In this document: positions 7,214 through 14,915 of the stretch, one piece after another | Numbering within the stretch: position 1 is the first letter of the stretch | Layout: each line of letters begins with the position of its first letter | From: Lachnospiraceae bacterium MA2020 | GTDB lineage: Bacteria > Bacillota > Clostridia > Lachnospirales > Lachnospiraceae | NCBI GenBank assembly: GCA_000746015.1 | Contig: JQKK01000009.1 | Span: forward strand, 62,001 to 126,000 | DNA: 64,000 nt | Direction of reading: 5' to 3' | Notes under the pieces: model-generated | Seen by the model: the letters and a program-made list of their open reading frames with translations, nothing else | Databases searched by the model: none | Told to the model about the DNA's origin: nothing | Translations under genes and position numbers: made by a program

Positions 7214-8743
7214 ATGAATATCCTTATCTGGATAATTGGTGAAGATCGCAGGAAAATGATAGAGCTTCAGCGAAGCATAAATAATTCCGGATGCATGCGC
7301 GCAATCTGTCTTATTTCGATTGAAGCTTTTAAGGAACTGATCGAAAAGCTTAAAAATGAAGATGGCAGCGATGACTTAATGGTCGGAAGTCCTTCACTGG
7401 TAATGGCAGATCATGATATGGCACTCAAGAATGATTTTGAGGTAAGTCGTATCATGAAGGAGGATACCAGTCTTGCAGGAGTCCCAATTTTTGTTACGGT
7501 AGATAAAAAAAGTGAGGAATTATGTGAAGCGTGCTATGAACGTGGTGCTGCGGCAGTTGTTCATAACAGGCTTTCAAAGTCTGAATTGACAAGAATAGAA
7601 AACGCTGCATGGCAGCATGAAAATACGAGACTGTATGAGCAAAAGCTTCAAAAGCAGGCATCTGAGCTCTTAAAAGCAAAGGAAATCTTTCTTTTGAATC
7701 AGCAGCTTGAATCCAGAAATATGCTTTTGCAAAAAACATTTGGAAGATATTTTTCGGATGAAGTTGTAAATCTTATCCTTAATAAAGGGGAAAATGTGTC
7801 ACTGGGCGGTGAGAAACGAAAAGTGACAATTATGATGACAGATCTTAGAAACTTCACATCATTATCAGAAAACATGGATTCTGACCGTGTAACTTCACTA
7901 TTGAATTTCTACTTTGACAAAATGGTAGATATAATCTCAAAATATGGGGGCACGGTGATAGAGTTCTTAGGAGATGGTATGCTGACGGTATTTGGAGCTC
8001 CGTTGACGGTGGAAAATCCTATTGATAATGCAGTTGCTGCTGCCATTATCATGCAGAATTCTATGGCTTCGTTAAATGAATATTTTGTCGAGCACAATTT
8101 TCCGGTTCTGGAAATGGGGATAGGACTCCATTATGGTGAAGTATTTATAGGCAATATCGGGTCAGAAAAGATGATGCGATATAATGTTATCGGAAGTCCG
8201 GTCAATCTGTGCTCCAGAATAGAAAGCTGCAGCGTTGGAGGTCAGATAATAGCTTCAAAAGAAATTGTCAATAATGTTGTAAATCCGATCTGTACAAAAA
8301 ATGAAGTAGAGATAATGGCAAAAGGTCTTTTGGGACCAATAAAGATATTCGAGGTGACAGGAATTGAAGGCACCTACGATTGCCACCTGGAAAACGTAAA
8401 TGATGATGGTGATGATTTTACTCCGGTTGAAAAGGAGATAGAACTGCACCTTTATCCTATCAATGGAAAACTCATAGATTCTGATTATGTGACCGCTCAT
8501 CTGTTAGGTATATCTAACAAGAGAATATCTGTCCGGATAGATGCCGATAACAGTAAAAATATAGATATGTATACTAATGTAAAAATTACTTCAGAAGTAA
8601 ATAAAAAAGAAATGTATGGCGGTTTTTACTCTAAGGTAATAGGTCACAGCAATGATACGTGGATCTTGCATTATACTGACTCAGGAAATGTTATATCTGA
8701 TTTTATAAAATGGGTCACAAGTGTGCAGGGAATGTCAGAATGA
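7214..8743 (+). CDS. Receiver-linked class III nucleotide cyclase
   Basis: A 509-residue protein: an N-terminal receiver-like domain (acid pair Glu10-Asp11, Asp66 in VMADHD), a coiled coil (about 130-180), a class III cyclase homology domain (about 195-385), and an unassigned beta-rich tail (about 390-509) that vaguely recalls PilZ but lacks its RxxxR motif. The catalytic set looks complete: metal ligands Asp210 and Asp254, and the transition-state pair Asn331 and Arg335 in PVNLCSR. The purine-specifying positions are unusual: Glu250 where adenylate cyclases have Lys, and Asn324 before VIG where Asp or Thr is typical. Glu is the guanylate-cyclase residue, so GTP may be the substrate. The receiver could be driven by the upstream kinase relay. 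Confidence 0.87.
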   Translation: MNILIWIIGEDRRKMIELQRSINNSGCMRAICLISIEAFKELIEKLKNEDGSDDLMVGSPSLVMADHDMALKNDFEVSRIMKEDTSLAGVPIFVTVDKKSEELCEACYERGAAAVVHNRLSKSELTRIENAAWQHENTRLYEQKLQKQASELLKAKEIFLLNQQLESRNMLLQKTFGRYFSDEVVNLILNKGENVSLGGEKRKVTIMMTDLRNFTSLSENMDSDRVTSLLNFYFDKMVDIISKYGGTVIEFLGDGMLTVFGAPLTVENPIDNAVAAAIIMQNSMASLNEYFVEHNFPVLEMGIGLHYGEVFIGNIGSEKMMRYNVIGSPVNLCSRIESCSVGGQIIASKEIVNNVVNPICTKNEVEIMAKGLLGPIKIFEVTGIEGTYDCHLENVNDDGDDFTPVEKEIELHLYPINGKLIDSDYVTAHLLGISNKRISVRIDADNSKNIDMYTNVKITSEVNKKEMYGGFYSKVIGHSNDTWILHYTDSGNVISDFIKWVTSVQGMSE

Positions 8744-8762
8744 GGGAATAGATAAATATGTT

Positions 8763-9767
8763 ATGGAAAAAATAGATTTATTTGAAAAAATTGATGGATA
8801 TATTAACTTTTCCGATTTTGAAGGGAAGCAGCAGCTCTACTGGTATGGAGGAGAATCCATGCTGCTCCTTTCGATGGACAGACCACCCAATAAACAGTAT
8901 ATAGAAAGGAATCTCTCGGAACTATATGATGCCCTTGACGCAATCGGCAAGGCAGAGACAAAGCTGCTTTTATGCGTATGGAAAGAGTATGATGAATTCA
9001 GAAGCGTATTAAAGAGCAGCAGTAGCAGGGCAAGAGCATTGGAGTTCTTAAAAGTAGTCCTTTCTGATGAAGGACTCGTAAAAGGTAATTCCGCTTCATC
9101 CTACGGAAGGATCACAAGAGCAGCACTGCTTGTAAGGATTAAGGAAATGGGACTGGAAGAGGTGACAGATTACTTCAAAAAGATGATCCTGAAATACTTT
9201 GAGGATTGTGATTGGATAATTGCTGATGAGTATTCAAAGGTAAACCACGATGAAATACTTGCAATGCGGCAGTACAGAAAAAGACATATACCATGGGCAT
9301 TTGTCAGATCATGTGATGCTGCAAAGGCCGGATCTAAAGTGAAGATCCGCACGCTTGAAAACGAATCCGGTATTGATTTTGTTACAGGCGATGATATATA
9401 CGTGATGATAGGGATTCAAGGTGAGGTCTATTATATTTCAGCTGAAAAGTTTGAAAAAACTTACGAAGCGACTGAAGAGCCATTTGATATATTTTCACGT
9501 ATGACAGCTTTTATACCCGAAATAAGTGTATTACCTGATGGAGAATACACACCTATAGATGAGATGGCACGTATATGCTACCCAAAGAATACTACTAATA
9601 TTTTTGCTGATAAACTTGTAAGAAGGACGAAGGTTTTTCCGGTATATGATAAAAAGAATTACTTTTTGGGATATCCCGGTGATTACATGGCTGTTCGCTG
9701 CGATGATATAAGTGACGTTTATATTATCAAAAGGCAGATTTTTTTGCAGACTTACGAGGAAGTCTAA
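8763..9767 (+). CDS. Unknown protein with two related C-terminal beta modules
   Basis: I do not recognise this 334-residue family. The N-terminal 180 residues are mixed helical and acidic. The C-terminal half holds two similar modules: GDDIYVMIGIQGEVYYISAE followed by KFEKTYE (about 209-235), and PGDYMAVRCDDISDVYIIKR followed by IFLQTYE (about 305-332). Each reads as a gated beta-barrel-like unit ending in TYE, which implies an internal duplication. The frame is open to a GTG at 8721 inside the cyclase gene, but that codon lacks a ribosome site; GAGGGA before ATG 8763 is 15 bases away, so the start is uncertain. Its stop overlaps the next ATG (TAATG), so the two products are probably made together. 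Confidence 0.7.
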   Translation: MEKIDLFEKIDGYINFSDFEGKQQLYWYGGESMLLLSMDRPPNKQYIERNLSELYDALDAIGKAETKLLLCVWKEYDEFRSVLKSSSSRARALEFLKVVLSDEGLVKGNSASSYGRITRAALLVRIKEMGLEEVTDYFKKMILKYFEDCDWIIADEYSKVNHDEILAMRQYRKRHIPWAFVRSCDAAKAGSKVKIRTLENESGIDFVTGDDIYVMIGIQGEVYYISAEKFEKTYEATEEPFDIFSRMTAFIPEISVLPDGEYTPIDEMARICYPKNTTNIFADKLVRRTKVFPVYDKKNYFLGYPGDYMAVRCDDISDVYIIKRQIFLQTYEEV

Positions 9768-10585
9768 TGGATAAAGTGATTATGAAATTAAAAATATTGG
9801 GTGCTCGAGGCTCCGTACCTGTGGAGGGAGAGCAGTATAAAATTTTTGGTGGTGCAACTTCGTCTATGCAATTGCTTGTAAGTGACAACGATGGAAATAC
9901 TGAAGAAATATACTTTGATGCAGGAAGTGGTATAGTATCGGCGGAGGTAATGCGTGAAAGCAATATTTCAATCCTGCTGACTCATATGCATATTGATCAT
10001 GTATGTGGCTTATCCTTTTTCCCTGCTCTGACCGAGAAGGACAGAAGAATCGATATTTACGCGGCTCCAAGAAATTCATTGGAAATAGAAGCAGCACTTT
10101 CGAGACTTTATTCACCTCCGTTTTGGCCTGTAGGGATCAAAGATTACCCGGCAGACGTACATTTTCATGGTATAGAAAAGACATTTATGATAAAGAATGT
10201 CAGAGTAGATACTCTGGAAGTGAATCATCCCGGAGGTTCGACTACATATAAGGTAAGCTATGGCGGCAAAACCGTCGTATATGCGGCAGATTATGAGCAT
10301 ACCGGCAAGACAGATATGAGACTCGCTGATTTTGTCAAAGATTGTGATCTGCTCATTTATGACGGACAATATACTGAGGAAGAATACAAAGTATGCAAGG
10401 GATATGGTCATTCCATACCTGAAGTCGGTGTTAAGATCGCAAAGCTTGCAAATGTCAAAAATATGATAATTTCGCACCATTCTCCGGCACATGACGACAG
10501 CTGTCTGGAGGATTGGGAGAAGAAGCTGTGCATGGAATTCCCAAATCTGTCTTTTGCAAGAATAGGAAAAGAAATAGTCATATAA
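9767..10585 (+). CDS. Metallo-beta-lactamase-fold hydrolase, possible cyclic-nucleotide phosphodiesterase
   Basis: A 272-residue cytoplasmic MBL-fold enzyme with the dinuclear metal motif H-x-H-x-D-H (His73, His75, Asp77, His78 in THMHIDH), a further Asp in YAADYEH, and a late His in ISHHSPAH. It opens with LGARGSVPV and GGATSS, a beginning typical of MBL proteins often found beside signal-transduction genes. Class II cyclic-nucleotide phosphodiesterases share this fold and metal motif, so turnover of the cyclase product is a reasonable inference, though RNase Z-like or other phosphodiesterase activities are not excluded. It is the last gene of the cassette and overlaps its predecessor by one base. 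Confidence 0.82.
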   Translation: MDKVIMKLKILGARGSVPVEGEQYKIFGGATSSMQLLVSDNDGNTEEIYFDAGSGIVSAEVMRESNISILLTHMHIDHVCGLSFFPALTEKDRRIDIYAAPRNSLEIEAALSRLYSPPFWPVGIKDYPADVHFHGIEKTFMIKNVRVDTLEVNHPGGSTTYKVSYGGKTVVYAADYEHTGKTDMRLADFVKDCDLLIYDGQYTEEEYKVCKGYGHSIPEVGVKIAKLANVKNMIISHHSPAHDDSCLEDWEKKLCMEFPNLSFARIGKEIVI

Positions 10586-10626
10586 AAAAAGACCAAAGAG
10601 CCATTTGAGACTCTTTGGTCTTTCTT
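10584..10626. terminator. Bidirectional terminator between cassette and ABC operon 1
   Basis: A perfect 10-bp stem (10591-10600 with 10611-10620) is flanked by an A-run on the left and TTTCTT on the right. It can end both the rightward signalling cassette and the leftward transporter operon whose last gene stops at 10631. Confidence 0.85.
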
Positions 10627-10630
10627 AATA

Positions 10631-11479
10631 TTATTCTTTTACACCACCAAGTGTAACACCGGCGATGATGAATTTTGAAAGGAAGAGGTATACGACGATG
10701 ATAGGTACGATAGCAACTGTGATCATCATGTAAACCTTACCCATGTCAAAGCTCATGTAGTCTGCACCTCTGAGTGTAGCAACGAGGATAGGAACTGTCA
10801 TCTTGTTCTTTGACTGGATGATGAGGGCTGGAACGAAGTAGTTATTCCAAGCGCCTACAAAGGTAAATATTGCCTGTACAGCGATAGCCGGCTTCATGAT
10901 AGGTATTACAATTCTGTTGAATGTCTTGAACTCACCTGAGCCATCGATGCGGGCTGCCTCAACAAGTGAAATTGGGAGGTTGGACTTGAGGTAACTGTAC
11001 ATGAAGTAGAAGACTGCTGGTGATGCAACCGATGGAAGAATCAACGGAAGCAATGAGTCATACATACCCATGTTAGTTATGAGTCTGAGGAAACCGAGGG
11101 CAGTTACCTGTGTAGGCATTACAAGGATTGCCATGATCATTGTGAAAGCGATCTTTTTGAGCTTGAAGTCATAAACATAAAGACCGTAAGCTGTAAGAGC
11201 TGAGAAGTAAGTACAGATCGCAGCACAAAGACCAGAAACAATGATACTGTTGACGATACCATTGAGCATTGGAAAAGTACCGTCGTTTGCAACAGCTGAA
11301 AAGTTCTTTGCAAAGCTGCCGCTTGGAAGGGCTGAGAAGCCTTTCTGAAGTTCTGCATGTGACCTGGATGAGTTAACAATAAGAATGTAGAAGAAGAACA
11401 GGCACATGAATGCAAGTAATATGAGCAGGAAATGAGCTAAGAAGCTTCTTGCTATTGAGTGATTATTTTTTGGTTTCAT
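10631..11479 (-). CDS. Sugar ABC transporter permease, MalG type (operon 1)
   Basis: A 282-residue inner-membrane permease with about six hydrophobic helices and the EAA loop EAARIDGSGEFKTFNRIVIPIMKP cut across its conserved EAA, G and P positions (about 180-200), which docks the ATPase. It belongs to the CUT1 group importing oligosaccharides. The N-terminal Ser-rich periplasmic loop and final VTLGGVKE tail are typical of MalG homologues. It lies five bases after the MalF-type gene and ends at the shared terminator. No ATPase is encoded nearby; Lachnospiraceae often energise several CUT1 systems with one MsmK-like ATPase encoded elsewhere. Confidence 0.9.
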   Translation of the reverse strand: MKPKNNHSIARSFLAHFLLILLAFMCLFFFYILIVNSSRSHAELQKGFSALPSGSFAKNFSAVANDGTFPMLNGIVNSIIVSGLCAAICTYFSALTAYGLYVYDFKLKKIAFTMIMAILVMPTQVTALGFLRLITNMGMYDSLLPLILPSVASPAVFYFMYSYLKSNLPISLVEAARIDGSGEFKTFNRIVIPIMKPAIAVQAIFTFVGAWNNYFVPALIIQSKNKMTVPILVATLRGADYMSFDMGKVYMMITVAIVPIIVVYLFLSKFIIAGVTLGGVKE

Positions 11480-11484
11480 TTATC

Positions 11485-12417
11485 TTACCTCTTTCCTTTC
11501 TTTTTAGATTTTTTTTGATAAGCGTCTTCATCGTTCATCATTTTATAAACGAAGAAGCAGAGGATACCACTTACGATGAACAGATATACCGAAAGTGCAC
11601 CGGCTCTTCCGTAGTCAGGGGCACGAAGCAGGTTATTGAGCCACATGATAAGTGTGTAAGATGTTCTGTTTGGATTTCCCTGACCATTTGTCAAAATCTG
11701 AGGAACGTCAAACATCTGCAAACCGCCAATAAGTGATGTGATCAAGGTATAGCTAAGGATTGGACGGATAAGTGGCAGTGTTATATTGAAAAATGTCTGC
11801 GTAGGGGTGCAGCCGTCTATAGAAGCGGCCTCAAAGATGTCAGGGCTAATGCCCATGATAGCAGCCATTAACATTATCGTAGTATTACCGAACCACATGA
11901 GGAAGTTCATTGTTCCGACGAGGATTCGTGTGCCGGTTGGAGTACCCATGAAATCTATTGGTGCTGATGTGATGCCAAGATTCATAAGTATTGAATTAGC
12001 AGGACCGGATGTTGAGAAAATTGTGAAGAACAACATGGCAAAAGCTGAAGCCATTATAAGGTTAGGAAGGTAGATGACTACCTTGAAAAACTGCTCTCCG
12101 TGGATCTTGAGCCTTGCATCTGTAAACCAGGCTGCAAGAAGAAGTGCGATCGCAATCTGTGGAATGAATCCGATTATCCAAAGTACAAAAGTATTGCCAA
12201 GATATGTGAAAAAGTCTGTGCCCATTACTGAAGCATAGTTATCGAAACCTACGAAGTTTGGTCCGATGATCTTAAGACCAGATCTGTAATATTCATAAAA
12301 ACTGTAGCGTATAGTATCCAGAAGTGGAATCAATGAAAAAATAAAATATGTAAGGAAGAAGGGAAGAATGAAGATATATCCCCATTTCGCCCGGCTTATA
12401 CCGCGCTTCTTGTTCAT
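11485..12417 (-). CDS. Sugar ABC transporter permease, MalF type (operon 1)
   Basis: A 310-residue permease beginning with a short basic cytoplasmic leader and the first helix GYIFILPFFLTYFIFSLIP, followed by five more membrane helices. The EAA loop (FEAASIDGCTPTQTFFNITL) precedes LPLIRP, the site that contacts the ATPase. The lysine-rich end (KKSKKKGKR) is cytoplasmic. It pairs with the MalG-type protein encoded five bases downstream to form the CUT1 channel. A GGAGA ribosome site precedes the ATG, and a stem-loop in the intergenic space separates it from the binding-protein gene upstream. Confidence 0.9.
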   Translation of the reverse strand: MNKKRGISRAKWGYIFILPFFLTYFIFSLIPLLDTIRYSFYEYYRSGLKIIGPNFVGFDNYASVMGTDFFTYLGNTFVLWIIGFIPQIAIALLLAAWFTDARLKIHGEQFFKVVIYLPNLIMASAFAMLFFTIFSTSGPANSILMNLGITSAPIDFMGTPTGTRILVGTMNFLMWFGNTTIMLMAAIMGISPDIFEAASIDGCTPTQTFFNITLPLIRPILSYTLITSLIGGLQMFDVPQILTNGQGNPNRTSYTLIMWLNNLLRAPDYGRAGALSVYLFIVSGILCFFVYKMMNDEDAYQKKSKKKGKR

Positions 12418-12435
12418 AAACGGTCTCCTTTCAGG

Positions 12436-12462
12436 AAAAGGGGCGGTATGGCCGCCCCTTTT
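12436..12462 (-). promoter_or_regulatory. Intercistronic stem-loop between binding protein and permeases (operon 1)
   Basis: An 11-bp perfect, very GC-rich stem (12436-12446 with 12452-12462) follows the binding-protein stop codon on the minus strand and ends in TTTT. It may act as a partial terminator or a 3'-end stabiliser, giving more binding protein than permease, as known for malE-malF type operons. Confidence 0.75.
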
Positions 12463-12479
12463 TTGTATATCAAGTAATA

Positions 12480-13928
12480 TTATTCAGGCCAATTAACTGC
12501 TGTGATCTCAGGATAACGCTCTTTGATAGCTCTCTCGAAGTTTGCTTTAGCTGTATCAAAGTCAACCTGACCCTGGAAGTAGTCACTAAATGAGCTCTGG
12601 ATAAGCTCTACACAACCCTGATCATATGGTGAAAGTGTTGTCATTGTGATTGACTCTGCTGCTGGCTGGAAGTACTTGAATGGGTTCTCACCACCAAGGA
12701 ATTCAGCGCCAAAGCTATCATCTTTTGCAATTTCTGCCATACCAGACTTTGTGTTTGTGAAATCAAGATAATCCTTTGTGATCTTGAGAAGATTGTCTTT
12801 GTTTGCTGTTACAGCAAGGATGATATCCTTTACATGCTCTGGGTTATCTGTGCCTGAGCAGCCGTGTACGAATGATCCACCCCAGTTAAATGCCTGTGGT
12901 CCGTCTGTAACTGCCCATTCTCCGTCAGCGCCATCCCAGTTTGGCTTAAGAACGAAGTCGATGCCCCATGCAGGAAGAAGGAAACCAAATACCTTTGAAG
13001 CTGAACCCTGTGACTTGTTCCAGTCATCTGTCCACTGACCCTTTACGTTCTTGTCGAGGAGACCTGCGTCAAGCCACTCCTTAGAATCATTGATCCAGTT
13101 CATGATCTGTGGATCAACATTGATCTCTGAGCTGCCGCTCTCTACCCAAGGATTAGCAATGCTGTTGCCATATGCTCTGAATGTATCAGCATAAGATGCA
13201 AGTGTGAAATATCCCTTAGCCTTAAGCTCTTCACCTGAGGCCTTCATTGTTGCCCAGTCAGCAACCTTTGCGTGGATCTCATCTGGATCATCTGTGCCAA
13301 ATGCGTCCTTAGCGATGTCTCTTCTGTAAGCGAAGAGGCAAGGGCAAGCCTGCCATGTAGAACCTCTCTGTACGCCTGATGCATCAGATGCAACAGTCTT
13401 TGTGAAGTCATACTGGTCAGCAAGATCTGTAGCTGGATCAATACCAAGTGCTGTAAGAGGGATTGCTATATCTGTCTCAGCGTCTGTATATTTAACAACG
13501 TAGTCTGTCTCTGAAAGGAACATGTCAATCTTATCATCAGTTGCTGCATTAGCCTGATTCATAAGAGCTTCATCAAGCTTCTTCTGATATACACCGTCCT
13601 GGTTTGGGTTTACTGTCCAGTGAATCTCTGTGCCGTCTGTAAGATATGTGATAGTACCATCTTCTGATGTATGGTCTACCTTGTCGTAAACTGCTTCAAC
13701 ACGTGTGCGGAACTCATCATTCCAGCAATAGATGTTAATTACTTTTCCTTCATCACCAGAGCTTACATAAGATGAAAGATCAGCTGATGCTGCACTGTCA
13801 CCGTTTGCTTCTGTAGCTGCTGTGTTTGAGCCTGTAGCGGAAGCTGTAGATGCTTTTGATCCGCAGCCGGTAAGTGCAGATGTTGTCATTGTCATAGCCA
13901 TGAGAATGCAGAATACCTTCTTTTTCAT
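12480..13928 (-). CDS. Extracellular sugar-binding lipoprotein (operon 1)
   Basis: A 482-residue solute-binding protein of the CUT1 type. It starts with a lipoprotein signal (basic MKKK, hydrophobic core, lipobox LTGC with Cys at about 21), followed by a Ser/Ala/Thr linker and the binding domain starting at VINIYCWNDEFR. Late segments such as WGGSFVHGCSG and aromatic clusters fit a carbohydrate site. ATG 13928 is chosen because AGGAGGA lies nine bases upstream; the frame also opens at a TTG six bases earlier, too close to that site. It is the first gene of operon 1 and divergent from an AraC-type regulator that probably controls it. Substrate unknown. Confidence 0.9.
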   Translation of the reverse strand: MKKKVFCILMAMTMTTSALTGCGSKASTASATGSNTAATEANGDSAASADLSSYVSSGDEGKVINIYCWNDEFRTRVEAVYDKVDHTSEDGTITYLTDGTEIHWTVNPNQDGVYQKKLDEALMNQANAATDDKIDMFLSETDYVVKYTDAETDIAIPLTALGIDPATDLADQYDFTKTVASDASGVQRGSTWQACPCLFAYRRDIAKDAFGTDDPDEIHAKVADWATMKASGEELKAKGYFTLASYADTFRAYGNSIANPWVESGSSEINVDPQIMNWINDSKEWLDAGLLDKNVKGQWTDDWNKSQGSASKVFGFLLPAWGIDFVLKPNWDGADGEWAVTDGPQAFNWGGSFVHGCSGTDNPEHVKDIILAVTANKDNLLKITKDYLDFTNTKSGMAEIAKDDSFGAEFLGGENPFKYFQPAAESITMTTLSPYDQGCVELIQSSFSDYFQGQVDFDTAKANFERAIKERYPEITAVNWPE

Positions 13929-14053
13929 GTCCAATTATCCTCCTTCAGATAAATACAGTTTTAAGGAATTTATCTTTCCCAATTTCTGAATATATATTAT
14001 AATTTTAGTAAGTTTTATTATATCAAAAAAATCGCAAAAATATAAAATTCATG

Positions 14054-14059
14054 TATAAT
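14054..14059 (+). promoter_or_regulatory. -10 element for the AraC regulator gene
   Basis: A perfect TATAAT 41 bases before the ATG of the AraC-type gene. The -35 region is A-rich with no good match, which fits a weak or activator-dependent promoter. Confidence 0.45.
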
Positions 14060-14100
14060 AAAAAAAACAGCGTATTTACAACGCATTTTTAGGAGCATAT

Positions 14101-14895
14101 ATGGATACCAGAAGTGAATGGGTAAGAAATGAGATATCGAATAATGAAGAATGTGTAGTTCATAGACATCAGAATCAGGAAATGCTGTTTTACCAACAGG
14201 TGGCAAGAGGTGATGTGGATGCTGTACGCAAGAACTGCCAGGAGCACAAATTTATGGATTCAGTTGGTGTAGGAAAGCTATCGAGAGATCCGCTTCAAAA
14301 TTTGAAGTATCATTTTGTTGTAGGAGTAGCTATCATCGCCAGACTTTGCATCGATAATGGAATGGAGATGGAGAGGTCATTTAGACTTAGCGATTTTTAT
14401 ATACAGAAGCTCGATGATATTCATAATGAGAGCGAGGTAGAAAAGCTGCATGATAAGATGGTAACTGACTATACCTGGAGGATGAAGGTCATTCATCAGA
14501 GCGCTACTTATTCACGACCTGTAAGTGAATGTATGAACTATATCTATGCGCATCTGCGTGACAGGATCACTATAGAAGACCTTGCAGAGTATACAAGTAA
14601 CTCCACCAGCTATATTTCAAGACTATTTAAGGAAGAGCTTGATACATCTGCCAGTGACTATATCCGTCATGCAAAGATCGATGCGTCTAAAAATCTGCTC
14701 CGATACAGTGATTATTCGCTGATAGATATAGCAAACTATTTTTCATTTTCTTCACAAAGCCATTTTAGCCAGCTCTTCCAGAAGGAAACCGGCATGACTC
14801 CAAAGAAATACCGCGAAAAATATTATGGAACTCAGTGGAAAGGAACTGAGGGAGACATAATGGAATATAAAGATGACGAAGGACAGGAGAATTGA
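14101..14895 (+). CDS. AraC-family regulator (operon 1 neighbour)
   Basis: A 264-residue regulator with two C-terminal helix-turn-helix motifs (about 150-245): ITIEDLAEYTSNSTSYISRLF and the signature IANYFSFSSQSHFSQLFQK with GMTPKKYR. The N-terminal part is short and lacks a clear cupin fold; it resembles the non-catalytic N-terminus of AraC proteins found beside CUT1 operons. The gene is divergent from the sugar-binding lipoprotein gene, so it is probably its activator. AGGAG lies five bases before the ATG. The stop codon lies in the loop of a 15-bp terminator hairpin, so the end of the coding region and the terminator are one structure. Confidence 0.9.
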   Translation: MDTRSEWVRNEISNNEECVVHRHQNQEMLFYQQVARGDVDAVRKNCQEHKFMDSVGVGKLSRDPLQNLKYHFVVGVAIIARLCIDNGMEMERSFRLSDFYIQKLDDIHNESEVEKLHDKMVTDYTWRMKVIHQSATYSRPVSECMNYIYAHLRDRITIEDLAEYTSNSTSYISRLFKEELDTSASDYIRHAKIDASKNLLRYSDYSLIDIANYFSFSSQSHFSQLFQKETGMTPKKYREKYYGTQWKGTEGDIMEYKDDEGQEN

Positions 14896-14910
14896 TTCTC
14901 CTGTCCTTCG
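14877..14910. terminator. Bidirectional terminator overlapping the AraC stop codon
   Basis: A perfect 15-bp stem (14877-14891 with 14896-14910) closes a TTGA loop that contains the TGA stop of the rightward gene. The leftward GH43 gene ends at 14916, so the hairpin serves both convergent units. Flanking T-runs are weak, but the stem is very stable. Confidence 0.8.
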
Positions 14911-14915
14911 ATAGT

